NCBI GenBank assembly: GCA_009699245.1
Contig: WLOQ01000001.1
Coordinates: 124,001 to 188,000, forward strand
DNA: 64,000 bases
Reading direction: 5' to 3'
Origin: Actinomycetota bacterium
GTDB taxonomy: Bacteria; Actinomycetota; Thermoleophilia; Solirubrobacterales; Solirubrobacteraceae
The notes beneath the pieces are model-generated. The model searched no databases. It saw only the letters and a list, made by a program, of their open reading frames with translations, and had not been told where the DNA came from. This document shows, in pieces, positions 42,968 to 51,766 of this stretch (position 1 is its first letter; the number at the start of each line of letters is the position of its first letter). The translations under genes and the position numbers were made by a program.

Positions 42968-44352
42968 GCGGCCTCCTGGGCGATGTTCATGAAGCGCGGG
43001 TACTCGTGCTGGAAGGAGAGCTTCACGGTCCCGAGCGCGCCGTTGCGGTGCTTGGCGATGATGATCTCGCTGACCCCGGGCTCCTCGGAGTCCTCGTGGT
43101 TGTAGTACTCGTCGCGGTAGATGAACATGACGACGTCGGCGTCCTGCTCGATCTGGCCCGATTCACGCAGGTCGGAGAGCATCGGTCGCTTGTCGGTGCG
43201 GGACTCGACACCACGGGAGAGCTGGGAGAGCGCGATCACGGGCACCTCGAGCTCGCGCGCGAGGATCTTCAGCCCACGGCTCATCTCGCCGACCTGCTGG
43301 ACGCGGTTGTCGTAGCGCGAGTCGGCGCGCATGAGCTGGAGGTAGTCGACGATGATCAGCCCGAGGCCGCCCTCGTCGTGGAAGCTCTGGTGGAGCCGTC
43401 GCGCCTTGGCGCGGATGTCGAGCATGCTGATGTCCGACGAGTCGTCGACGAAGAGGTTCGAGCGGTCGTAGAAGTTCGCGGCGTCGAGGACGCGCTTCCA
43501 GAGCTCGCCCTTGACCTTGCCCTTGCGCAGGTCGTCGCCCTTGATCCGCGCCTGCGAGGCGACGAACCGCTGGGCGAGCTCGCCCTCGGACATCTCGAGC
43601 GAGAACAGGGCGACGGGCCGCGGGCGCTGGCGGCTCAGCGCGACGTTCTCAGCGATGTTCGTGACGAGCGCCGACTTGCCCATCGAGGGGCGTGCGGCGA
43701 GGATGATGAGGTTGCCGGGCTGGAACCCACCGGTGATCCGGTCGAGGTCGTTGAACCCGGAGGAGACACCGGTGATCGACGTCCCGCTGCGGCCCAGCTC
43801 CTCCCAGCGCCTGATCTCGCGGCCGAGGATCTCGCGGACGGGGACGAAGTCCTTGCCGTCGCCGCCCATGCGGATGTCGAGGATGGCCCGCTCGGCCTCC
43901 TCGACGATGTCCTCCGGCTCGCCCTCACGCGCGAAGACGCTCGCCTGGATGCGGTAGCTCGCGTCGAGCAGTCGGCGCAGGTGCGCGAGCTCCCTGACGA
44001 TCTGCGCGTAGCGGCGCAGGTTGGAGATCGCGGGGACGGCGGTGACGAGCGAGGAGACCTCATCCGCGCCGCCGGCCTGCTCGAGCAGGCCCTGCGACTT
44101 GAGCTCCTCGGTGACGCTCAGGACGTCCATCTCGATCCCGCCGGCGAACAGGTCGGCCATCACCTGGAAGACGATGCGGTGGCGCGAGCGATAGAAGTCC
44201 TCGGCCCTGAGCTCCTCCTCCACGACGAACGTGTAGTGGGCGCGCTCCGACATGAGGATCGCGCCGAGGACGGCCTGCTCGGCCTCAATCGAGTGCGGCG
44301 GCGTCGTGCCTGCGGGGGGCGGACCTGCAGGCTGTGACGGCACGTTGGTCAT
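42964..44352 (-). CDS. dnaB: Replicative DNA helicase
   Basis: DnaB (462 aa), the hexameric fork helicase. The N-terminal domain (SIEAEQAVLGAILM) is joined by a linker to the RecA-like domain with GNLIILAARPSMGKSALVTN (Walker A), ALFSLEMSEGELAQR, IIVDYLQLMRA (Walker B) and the C-terminal SDLRESGQIEQDADVVMFIYR. No intein interrupts it, unlike some mycobacterial dnaB. TAGCTT on the minus strand (44367-44362) ends 9 nt before the ATG. Confidence 0.97.
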
Positions 44353-44423
44353 CGAAGGGCGAAGCTAGCAACGGACGCCGTCGCCACGCACGTCCGATTG
44401 CCGCAAATGCGGACAGAATTGAA

Positions 44424-44446
44424 GCGGCCCGCATGATGCGGGCCGC
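44424..44446 (-). terminator. Intrinsic terminator after rplI
   Basis: GCGGCCCGCAT-G-ATGCGGGCCGC is a perfect 11-bp inverted repeat in the rplI-dnaB gap. On the minus strand it is followed by TTCAATTCT. It would end the rpsF-ssb-rpsR-rplI transcript and leave dnaB to its own leaderless promoter. Confidence 0.8.
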
Positions 44447-44477
44447 GGTCGTGCTGATCGTGCGCGGTGCGGTGCGG

Positions 44478-44927
44478 CTACTGCGCGACGACCATCGTCT
44501 TCACGGTGGCGGCGACGCCGCCCTCGAGCTCGAGCTCGACCATGAAGGTGCCCGTCTGCTTGATCGGCTCGTCGAGCTTGATCTTGCGACGGTCGAGGTC
44601 GACGCCACGGGCCTCCTTGATGGCCTCGGCGACATCGGCGTTCGTGACGGAGCCGAAGAGGCGCCCGTCGTCGCCGGCCTGGCGGGAGATCGTCAGCGTC
44701 GTGTTCCCCAGCAGCTCGGCGAGTTCGGCGGAGTGGACCGCGATCTGCGCCTTGGCGGCGGCCTGCGATGCGACGGCCTGCTCAGCGACGGCGAGCGACG
44801 ACTTGGTCGCGGGCTGCGCGAGCTTGCGCGGAACGAGGTAGTTGCGCAGGTAGCCCTTGGAGACGGCGACGACCGACCCCTTGGAGCCGACGCCGGCGAC
44901 GTCCTGGAGGAGCACGGCGTCAGGCAT
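44478..44927 (-). CDS. rplI: 50S ribosomal protein L9
   Basis: 149-residue L9. The N-terminal fold shows VLLQDVAGVGSKGSVVAVSKGYLRNYLVPRKLA, then the long helix and C-terminal GRLFGSVTNADVAEAI. Start shares one base with the rpsR stop. Confidence 0.97.
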   Translation of the reverse strand: MPDAVLLQDVAGVGSKGSVVAVSKGYLRNYLVPRKLAQPATKSSLAVAEQAVASQAAAKAQIAVHSAELAELLGNTTLTISRQAGDDGRLFGSVTNADVAEAIKEARGVDLDRRKIKLDEPIKQTGTFMVELELEGGVAATVKTMVVAQ

Positions 44928-45253
44928 CAGTCGCGGTCCCGGTCACGACGGCCACGGCCACCGACGCCCTCGTTGGTGGGCTCTGCGGCGTACGGCAGGA
45001 GTGCGAGCTCGCGAGCGCGCTTGACCGCGTTGGCGACCTGGCTCTGATGACGACGGCAGAGCGCGGTGATGCGACGCCCACGGATCTTGCCGCGCTCGGA
45101 GGTGAAGCGCCCGAGCGTCGTCACGTCCTTGTAGTCGACGTGCTCGATCTTGTCCTTGCAGAACAGGCAGGGCTTGCGCCGACCGCTGCCGGGGCCACCC
45201 TTCTTCGTATCCCGCCGACGGGAAGTCGGCTTCTTTGCGCGTGCCTTTGCCAC
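44927..45253 (-). CDS. rpsR: 30S ribosomal protein S18 (zinc-binding type)
   Basis: 108-residue S18, longer than the usual 75-90 because of a basic N-terminal lead and a charged Arg/Asp-rich tail. It shows CLFCKDK and LCRRHQSQV (C+ zinc form), [23 protein letters not shown] and the ARELALLPY end typical of S18. Confidence 0.95.
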   Translation of the reverse strand: MAKARAKKPTSRRRDTKKGGPGSGRRKPCLFCKDKIEHVDYKDVTTLGRFTSERGKIRGRRITALCRRHQSQVANAVKRARELALLPYAAEPTNEGVGGRGRRDRDRD

Positions 45254-45276
45254 GAAATCCTCGGTTCGTCCTACGG

Positions 45277-45312
45277 GTGAGAAACGCGCACCGAGTGGTG
45301 CGCGGATCTCAC
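45277..45312 (-). promoter_or_regulatory. Long hairpin in the ssb-rpsR gap
   Basis: Two-part stem: GTGAGA (45277-45282) with TCTCAC (45307-45312), and CGCGCACC (45285-45292) with GGTGCGCG (45297-45304), GAGT loop. In the transcript the inner stem is followed by UUUCUC. It lies 24 nt before the rpsR start, so it may act as a partial terminator or a leader structure for the S18-L9 genes. Confidence 0.5.
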
Positions 45313-45350
45313 AGTGTAGACGCCTTGCGCCTCAGGGGCGCCCCGAGGGC

Positions 45351-45818
45351 CTAGAACGGGATGTCGTCGTCGGAGATCGAGCCGCCGCCGGAGGACTGGC
45401 CGCCGAAGTCGCTCGTGTCTGCCGGCACGTCGGATGACGGTGCGAAGCCCTGTCCGCCACCGCCGCCACCGGTGGACTCGTCGCGACCGCCGAGGAACTG
45501 CACGCTGTCGGCCACGATGTCGACCGCCTGGCGCTTGCCGCCCTCGGGCGTCTCCCACTCGCGCCACTCAAGGCGCCCGTCGATCGCGACCGGACGGCCC
45601 TTGGCGAGGTAGCGGGCGCAGTTCTCGCCCTGCGCGCCCCAGACCGTGACGTCGAAGTAGTTGGGCTTGTCGACCCACTCGCCGGAGGCGTCCTTGCGCC
45701 GCGTGTTGCAGGCGATCCGCAGCTTGCAGACGGACGAGCCGCTCGGCAGGGAGCGCAGCTCGGGATCGGAGGTGAGGTTCCCGGTGATGATCACGCGGTT
45801 GATGTTCGAAGCCGCCAT
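45351..45818 (-). CDS. ssb: Single-stranded DNA-binding protein
   Basis: 155-residue SSB. OB fold about 1-110 with NINRVIITGNLTSDPELR and FDVTVWGAQGENCARYLAKGRPVAIDGRLEWREWE, then a Gly/Ser-rich linker and the acidic tip DDDIPF that binds partner proteins. AAAGGAG lies 11 nt before the ATG as a strong ribosome site, one of few in the window. It is in the standard rpsF-ssb-rpsR order. Confidence 0.97.
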   Translation of the reverse strand: MAASNINRVIITGNLTSDPELRSLPSGSSVCKLRIACNTRRKDASGEWVDKPNYFDVTVWGAQGENCARYLAKGRPVAIDGRLEWREWETPEGGKRQAVDIVADSVQFLGGRDESTGGGGGGQGFAPSSDVPADTSDFGGQSSGGGSISDDDIPF

Positions 45819-45972
45819 GGGCGGGACTCCTTTCGGGGGCGAACGATGTCGCCTCGGGACGGTCGGAAGACGGTCGAGCGAGTCTAGACCGGCCTCCGGC
45901 GGTGTCCGCCGAGGGGTGGGTGCTGCGTGCGCGTTCTGCGTCAGAGGTGCCGCAGAGCGGCGGGCCGTCTGC

Positions 45973-46365
45973 TCAGTCCTGGTCCGACGCGTCGTCCGCG
46001 TCGTGTGCCGGGGCGGCCTCGGCCGCTGCGGCGGTTACTGCCTGGCGCAGGTCCGGGGCGGCGGGCGTCCCGGGGCGGACCTTGATGATCCGGAAGCGGC
46101 GCACACCATCGGTGATGCGCAGCGTGCGGTTCAGGTGCTCGAGCAGCTCGTTCGGGCCCGTGAACTGCAGGAGGTCGTACTCCGCCTCGCCCTCGTCCGC
46201 GATCTCGTACGAGAGCGTCCGGCGGCCGTAGGCCTGGTCGCCCACAAGGGTGCCCTGGGACTCGATCGCCGAGCGGACATCCGTACGGATCTTCGTGCGC
46301 ACGTCCTCGTCCGTCTTGGAATCGAGGAGGAGCATCAGGTCATAGGTCGGTGCGGGTGCGGCCAT
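45973..46365 (-). CDS. rpsF: 30S ribosomal protein S6
   Basis: 130-residue S6: YDLMLLLDSKTDEDVR, GRRTLSYEIADEGEAEYDLLQFTGPNELLEHLNRTLRITDGVRRFRIIKV, then an Ala/Asp-rich acidic tail, as in many actinobacteria. TACCGT on the minus strand (46381-46376) ends 10 nt before the ATG. Confidence 0.96.
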   Translation of the reverse strand: MAAPAPTYDLMLLLDSKTDEDVRTKIRTDVRSAIESQGTLVGDQAYGRRTLSYEIADEGEAEYDLLQFTGPNELLEHLNRTLRITDGVRRFRIIKVRPGTPAAPDLRQAVTAAAAEAAPAHDADDASDQD

Positions 46366-46421
46366 ACGGTGCCTGACGGTAGCAGGGGGGACACATCCCG
46401 GTCGCGCGCCTACGGCCGGGT

Positions 46422-46805
46422 GTGGACCGCCTCTCTCTCCCGCCGCGCTCGCATCGCCTGCGCTCCAAGGTGCTCATCCGGATCGGCCTCGCCTGCCTCG
46501 TGCCGGTGCTCGTCGTGTCCTGGCCGCGCTTGCGACCAGCGGCGCCCGCGGTTCCCGACCCCCGTCCGCGGCCGGTGCTCTCCTCGCCGGCCGCGGACGG
46601 ACGCTCGGCACGCGCCGTGCGGCCCGCGCAAGCGGTGAGCCCGGTTCCTCCGGCCACGCGCCCGCGGCCGCAGCGCCCGCGCAGGGCCGCGGCTGTGCGC
46701 GCCGCGCCCGCGCGGCGGCCCGTCCAAGCCCGAGCCCTCCCCCCGTCGCCGCCTGCACCTGCGGGCGATCCGGGGACCGCCGTGCGCGAGCTCGGCTGGC
46801 CCTAG
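46422..46805 (+). CDS. Small membrane protein with Pro/Arg/Ala-rich tail
   Basis: 127-residue putative protein: basic N-terminus, one hydrophobic segment (about 19-33, LIRIGLACLVPVLVVSW) and a low-complexity extracytoplasmic tail full of Pro, Ala and Arg. No family or motif. The composition could equally come from open frames in GC-rich DNA; the transmembrane segment and its place in an otherwise empty gap between divergent genes are the only support. Confidence 0.4.
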   Translation: MDRLSLPPRSHRLRSKVLIRIGLACLVPVLVVSWPRLRPAAPAVPDPRPRPVLSSPAADGRSARAVRPAQAVSPVPPATRPRPQRPRRAAAVRAAPARRPVQARALPPSPPAPAGDPGTAVRELGWP

Positions 46806-48268
46806 TCGCCGCGGCTGCCCTCAGCCTTCGCGCGGATGTCGTCGAGCTGATCGTCGATCCAGTCGCCCGGCGTGCGCGCCGTGATGATGCTCCGCAGGCC
46901 GGCTGCGCGCCGCTCGCGCTCGTCCTGGGGCATGGTCAGGGCTGCGTGGATCGAGTCGGCGAGCTCCTGGATGTCGAACGGGTTGACGCTGAGCGCGAAC
47001 TCGCCCAGCTCCTCGTGGGCGCCGGTGTTCTCCGAGAGGATCGAGACCCCCGAGCGCCGGTTGACGATCGGGCCCTCTTTGGCGACGAGGTTCATCCCGT
47101 CGAACATCGCGTTGACGAGCAGCACGTCGTAACTGCGGTAGGAGGCCATCGCCTCCTCGAGGTCGTCACGGAGCTTGAGGTGGATCGGCATCCAGTCGGG
47201 GGTGCCGTGCCGGTGGTTGACGACGGCGACCAGCGCCTCGATCCGTTCGAGGTACTCCGCGTACTCGGGGACGTCGGTGCGCGACGGCATCAGCTGCGCG
47301 ACGAAGGTCACGCGCTCGCGGAACTCGGGGTGCTGCTCAAGGAAGAGGTCGAACGCGGTGAACCCGCGCAGCACGTTCTTCGAGAGGTCGGCGCGGTCGA
47401 CGCGCAGGATGAGGAACTCGCGCCGGCGCCGCTCGACCTCCTCCTCGAACTCGAGGGTGCGCGCCGACTGCGAGATCGCCACGGTCGCGTCCGCGTCGAT
47501 CGGGAGCGGGTAGCTGCGCACCCACACCTCGCGGCCGTCGTGATGGACGATGCCACGGGTGAAGTCGACCTCGAGGTCGAGCAGGTCGCGGCAGCACTGG
47601 AGGAAGTTCAGCCGGTACGCCTGGGTGTGGAACCCGATGATGTCGTTGGCCAGCAGCCCGTGGTAGAGCTCGTTGCGGATGTGGCGCGGCAGCACGCGCC
47701 ACGAGTCCGACTGGGTCCACGGGATGTGGACGAAGTGGTGGAGGAAGACGTCGGGCCGCGCGCGGCGCACGAGCGCGGGCAGCGTGTAGAGGTGGTAGTC
47801 GTGGACCATCACCACGGGGGCCGCGCCGCCCTCGATCTCCTCGATGACCGCCTGCGCGAGGTCCTCGTTCACGACGTTGTAGCCGTACTCGAAGGCCTCG
47901 ATTTCATGGCGCCGCACGTCCGGCGCGTTCGACAGGTCCCAGAGGTAGTGCTGGATGAACCACAGCATCGGGTTGGCGAAGACGCTGTAGAAGCGCTCGT
48001 ACGCGAGCGCGTCGCTCTCGACGAGGCGCACGAGGTACTCGCCGCCGGTCGGCCCGCGGACGGGGAACGGTCGATCCCCGGCCTCGCGGGAGCGCTCGGC
48101 GTCGGCCGGCGTCATCGCGCTCGCGACCCACACGGCCGAGCGGTGCGCCAGGAGGCCGGTCAGCGCGGTGACGAGCCCGCCGGTGCCGCGGCGCACCGTG
48201 CCGTCCTCCTCGAACGTGACAGGGCCGCGGTTCGAGACGAGGACGAAGGGGGCGTCCGCGTCTGCCAT
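46802..48268 (-). CDS. Trehalose-6-phosphate synthase family glycosyltransferase (GT20)
   Basis: 488-residue GT20 enzyme, expected to join a glucosyl donor to glucose-6-phosphate. It shows VLVSNRGPVTFEEDG, YSVFANPMLWFIQHYLWD, VMVHDYHLYTLPAL, FLHHFVHIPW, DIIGFHTQAYRLNFLQCC and DGMNLVAKEGPIVN, near-complete OtsA active-site signatures. No phosphatase (otsB) is nearby. It is 8 bp behind treT. Donor and acceptor cannot be fixed by sight; a related glucosylglycerol or similar role is possible. Confidence 0.88.
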   Translation of the reverse strand: MADADAPFVLVSNRGPVTFEEDGTVRRGTGGLVTALTGLLAHRSAVWVASAMTPADAERSREAGDRPFPVRGPTGGEYLVRLVESDALAYERFYSVFANPMLWFIQHYLWDLSNAPDVRRHEIEAFEYGYNVVNEDLAQAVIEEIEGGAAPVVMVHDYHLYTLPALVRRARPDVFLHHFVHIPWTQSDSWRVLPRHIRNELYHGLLANDIIGFHTQAYRLNFLQCCRDLLDLEVDFTRGIVHHDGREVWVRSYPLPIDADATVAISQSARTLEFEEEVERRRREFLILRVDRADLSKNVLRGFTAFDLFLEQHPEFRERVTFVAQLMPSRTDVPEYAEYLERIEALVAVVNHRHGTPDWMPIHLKLRDDLEEAMASYRSYDVLLVNAMFDGMNLVAKEGPIVNRRSGVSILSENTGAHEELGEFALSVNPFDIQELADSIHAALTMPQDERERRAAGLRSIITARTPGDWIDDQLDDIRAKAEGSRGD

Positions 48269-48275
48269 TGGTGGA

Positions 48276-49514
48276 TCAGGCCTCGTCGGCCATCATGCTG
48301 AACACGCGCAGATAATCGCGCAGATACCGCGGGGAGAGGAAGCGCTTGCGCACATCCTCCTTGCCGCGGCGTGCAAGCTCGCGTGCGAGCAGCGGGTCCT
48401 CGAGCAGTTCGATGCAGCGCTGCGCGCACTCCTCGGGACTTGAGACGAGGAACCCGCTGACACCATCGGTGATCTGCAGCGGGATCCCGCCGACGTCGCC
48501 GCCGATGAAGGGCTTGGCCTTCCAGAGCGCCTCGGTGACCGTGAGCCCGAACCCCTCGCGGGTGGACTTCTGGATCACGACGTCGGCGTGCGACTGGAAG
48601 GCGTTGACCTCGATCGCGCCGACGCCGTTGAAGTTGTTGAGGATCTTGATGTCGTCGTCGCCGGCGGCGTGGCTGAGTGTCGCGTTGTAGAAGTCCCAGC
48701 CCTCGGGGTCGTCGCTCGCCATCGAGCCGACCAGCGCGAGCTGGACGTCCGGGAAGCGCTCCTTGACGATCCGGTAGGCGTCGATGACGCCGTTCGGGTC
48801 CTTCCACGGGTCAAAGCGCGAGACCTGCAGCAGCAGCGGGCGGTCGACGTCGACGCCGAACTGCTGGCAGACGTAGGCGGCGTCATCGGGCGAGAGCGCC
48901 ATGTTCTTCGGCGCCAGCGGGTCGATGGCCGGGGGCACGATGTGGACGTTGCCGCCCATGCCCTCCGGCACGTAGTTCTGGAGGTGGAAGACCGAGTGCG
49001 GGTACTGGGCGATGTACGGGAGCAGCCGCTCGATCGTGGCCGGGTTCGGCGTCGAGAGGTCGATGTGACAGCGCCAGAGCCAGCCGCGCGCCTTCTCAGC
49101 GGCGAGGTGGTAGAGCGCCGCCGGCTGCGGGTCGTGCACGAAGCAGATGTCGAGGTCGCCCTGCAGCTGCTGCGCGTTGAGCTCGTTGTAGCCGAGCCAG
49201 ACGGCCCACTCGTCCTCGCTGAGGTCGTGCGGATCGCCCTGCAGAGCGTTGTGCATGCGCTTCGTGGTGTGGAAGAACTCGTCCTGGCCGTAGATGACCT
49301 GCCAGTCGGCCTCAAGACCGACGTCGCGCATCAGCGGCACCAGCGTGTAGAGCAGCTCGCTGACCCCGCCGCCGAAGGCCGTCGCGGAGAGATGCGAGAC
49401 GCGCATGCCCTTGAGGGGCTCGGCGAGCGCGTGGATCTCCTCGACCACGTCCTTGCCGACGAGATGCGTGTAATCGGCGAGTGACTTGTGCGCGACGGGT
49501 ACGTGCTGGAGCAC
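48276..49514 (-). CDS. treT: Trehalose synthase TreT-type glycosyltransferase (GT4)
   Basis: 412-residue GT4 enzyme matching TreT, which makes trehalose from NDP-glucose and free glucose. It shows HLSATAFGGGVSELLYTLVPLM, FVHDPQPAALY, CHIDLSTPN, LLLQVSRFDPWKDPNGVIDAYR and the nucleotide-sugar site STREGFGLTVTEALWKAKPFIGG. Start GTG 49514 follows TAGCCT (49526-49521) by 6 nt. It is the first gene of an operon with the GT20 enzyme. Confidence 0.9.
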   Translation of the reverse strand: MLQHVPVAHKSLADYTHLVGKDVVEEIHALAEPLKGMRVSHLSATAFGGGVSELLYTLVPLMRDVGLEADWQVIYGQDEFFHTTKRMHNALQGDPHDLSEDEWAVWLGYNELNAQQLQGDLDICFVHDPQPAALYHLAAEKARGWLWRCHIDLSTPNPATIERLLPYIAQYPHSVFHLQNYVPEGMGGNVHIVPPAIDPLAPKNMALSPDDAAYVCQQFGVDVDRPLLLQVSRFDPWKDPNGVIDAYRIVKERFPDVQLALVGSMASDDPEGWDFYNATLSHAAGDDDIKILNNFNGVGAIEVNAFQSHADVVIQKSTREGFGLTVTEALWKAKPFIGGDVGGIPLQITDGVSGFLVSSPEECAQRCIELLEDPLLARELARRGKEDVRKRFLSPRYLRDYLRVFSMMADEA

Positions 49515-49523
49515 GACTCCAGG

Positions 49524-50990
49524 CTAGCGGCCGATCGGCGCGGTCTCTGTGGCGGACCCGGGCAGTGGACGACCGGGTGCGGCGCGCGGCAGGTCGAGCG
49601 TGAAGGTCGTGCGCCCGGGCACGCTCGTCGCGGTCAGCGTGCCGCCCATGCGCTCGGCGAGCTCACGCGCGATGGCGAGGCCGAGGCCCGCTCCGCGGCG
49701 GCCGTCGGAGGTGTAGAACGGCTCGAAGACGCGGCCGAGCTCTGCGCGCGGAATTCCGGGGCCGGTGTCGGTGACCGTGACGCGTGCGCGGCCGGATGCA
49801 GCCTCGGTGGCGACGGCGATGCCCGTGCCCGGGTCGGTGTGCGCGAGCGCGTTGTCGACCATCACGCGCACGATCTGGCGCGCGCGCTCCTCGTCGCACT
49901 GCGCCTCGACCGGGTCGTCGCCGAGAGCCAGCTCGAGGGCCGATCCGTGCTCGGCGAGGGCGGGCACGAACTCGTCGGCGACCGTCTGTGCCAGGGCCCG
50001 CAGGTCCGGCTCCTCGCGCCGCAGTTCGATCGCGCCGGCGTCGATGCGTGAGAGGTCGAGGAGGTCGGTCGTGAGCTTGCGCAGGCGGTCCACCTGATCG
50101 TGGAGCTGCGCCATGAAGCGCTCGCGCGTCTCGTCGTCGAGGTCCTCATCCTCGAGCAGTTCGAGGAAGCCGCCGAGTGAGAAGATCGGGGTGCGCAGCT
50201 CGTGCGAGGCGGTCGCGATGAACCGGCGCCGCGCCGTGTCGAGCTCGGCGAGCTGGCGTTGCATGTCCTTCAGGGCAGCCGCGAGGCGCCCGAGCTCGTC
50301 GTTGCCGTCGACGCGGAAGCGCGCGCTGAAATCGCCGCTCGCCACGCGGCGGGCGACGTCCTCGAGCCGCGCGACCCGCCGCCCGAAGGAGCGCGCGACG
50401 ACGTACCCCGCGAGCACTGCGGCGAGCAGCGCGAGCAGCCCCGCGATGAGAATGCGCGTGCGGACGAGCGAGACGTTCGCGCGCACGTCTTCGAGCGGAG
50501 CGGTGTAGACGAGGACGGATCCGAGGACGCGGCGGTCCGTCTGACGGTCCGTGAAGTACAAGGGCAGGGCGGCCTCGACGACGCGCCCATCGGCGACGGA
50601 CTCGGTGGCGGTCGCGCGGCGGCCGCTCTCGATCGCCTGCATCGCCGCGGGGAACTCGAGCGCCTGGATGTCGACGCTCGCGTTGGAGTCCGACTTCACG
50701 AACCGCTCGATCGTGCCCGCGCTGCGCCTGATCCCGAGCAGCGTGACGCGCGCCCCCGCCTGGTCTGCGGCCTGCCGCACGCGCTGGTCGAGGATGGCGA
50801 CCGGGAGGCTCGCGTCGATCGCCTCGCGCACCGGGGCGGAGAGGCGCTGGGCCGCGGCCTCCAGGCGCCGCGCGCGGTCGTCCACGAGGCTCGACTCGAG
50901 GTTCGGCACGACGCCGACGTAGACGACCGCCATCGCTCCGAGCGTGATCAGCAGGAAGAGCAGCGCGAGGCGATTGGCGAGGGACTGCAT
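49524..50990 (-). CDS. Sensor histidine kinase
   Basis: 488-residue membrane kinase: TM1 about 7-27, an extracytoplasmic sensor region about 28-175, TM2 about 180-199, HAMP about 200-252, HisKA with the phospho-acceptor His263 in ATASHELRTPIF, and HATPase with VMVDNALAHTDPG, VTDTGPGIP and GAGLGLAIARELAERMGG. Start ATG 50990 lies 7 bp after the regulator stop. The signal is unknown. Confidence 0.93.
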   Translation of the reverse strand: MQSLANRLALLFLLITLGAMAVVYVGVVPNLESSLVDDRARRLEAAAQRLSAPVREAIDASLPVAILDQRVRQAADQAGARVTLLGIRRSAGTIERFVKSDSNASVDIQALEFPAAMQAIESGRRATATESVADGRVVEAALPLYFTDRQTDRRVLGSVLVYTAPLEDVRANVSLVRTRILIAGLLALLAAVLAGYVVARSFGRRVARLEDVARRVASGDFSARFRVDGNDELGRLAAALKDMQRQLAELDTARRRFIATASHELRTPIFSLGGFLELLEDEDLDDETRERFMAQLHDQVDRLRKLTTDLLDLSRIDAGAIELRREEPDLRALAQTVADEFVPALAEHGSALELALGDDPVEAQCDEERARQIVRVMVDNALAHTDPGTGIAVATEAASGRARVTVTDTGPGIPRAELGRVFEPFYTSDGRRGAGLGLAIARELAERMGGTLTATSVPGRTTFTLDLPRAAPGRPLPGSATETAPIGR

Positions 50991-50997
50991 GCGCCGC

Positions 50998-51705
50998 TCA
51001 GTCGTCCGCGTCGCGGAAGCGATAGCCGACGCCGCGCACCGTGAAGAGGTACTCCGGCTCGCGCGGGTCGCGCTCGAGCTTCTCGCGCAGGTGCCGGATG
51101 TGGACGTCGACGGTGCGCGGATCGCGATAGGAACTGTCACCCCAGACGCGGGTGAGGAGCTGCTCGCGCGTCCAGACGCGGCCGGGGGCGGAGGCGAGGC
51201 CGACGAGCAGTTCGAACTCGACAAAGGTCAGCGCGACGTCGTCGCCGCGGATGCGGATGCTGCGGCGCGCCGGGTCGATGCGCAGATCGAGGACCTCGAC
51301 CGGGGCGTCCTCCTCGCCCGCGGCGACCGTCATCGAGGCGCGCCGCAGGGCGGCCTTGACCCGGCTGCGGAACTCGCGCACGGAGAAGGGCTTGGTGATG
51401 TAGTCGTCCGCGCCGAGCTCGAGCCCGACGACCTTGTCGACCTCCTCGGTCTTGGCGGTCAGCATGATGATCGGCACCGTGCTGCGGGCGCGCAGGCGCC
51501 GGCAGACCTCGAGCCCGTCGAGGCGCGGCATCATCACGTCGAGCACGACGAGGTCGAAGGTCTGCTCGCCGAACATGCGGATCGCCGCCTCCCCGCCGGA
51601 CGCGGTGACGACCTCGTAGCCGTCCTTGCGCAACGGGTAGGAGAGGAGGGTGCGGATCGACTCCTCGTCGTCGACCAGCAAGATGCGGTGTGGCCGCTCG
51701 GCCAT
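50998..51705 (-). CDS. OmpR-family response regulator
   Basis: 235-residue regulator. Receiver with acidic VDDEE, phospho-acceptor Asp56 in LVVLDVMMP and lysine in DDYITKPFS. The C-terminal winged helix shows VWGDSSYRDPRTVDVHIRHLREKLE. TAGGCT (51717-51712) ends 6 nt before the ATG (leaderless). It is transcribed with its kinase. Confidence 0.95.
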   Translation of the reverse strand: MAERPHRILLVDDEESIRTLLSYPLRKDGYEVVTASGGEAAIRMFGEQTFDLVVLDVMMPRLDGLEVCRRLRARSTVPIIMLTAKTEEVDKVVGLELGADDYITKPFSVREFRSRVKAALRRASMTVAAGEEDAPVEVLDLRIDPARRSIRIRGDDVALTFVEFELLVGLASAPGRVWTREQLLTRVWGDSSYRDPRTVDVHIRHLREKLERDPREPEYLFTVRGVGYRFRDADD

Positions 51706-51766
51706 GACGCCAGCCTAGGCGCTCACGGCCCGCGCCGGCGCCGAATGACTAGGCTCGCCTCGCCCG

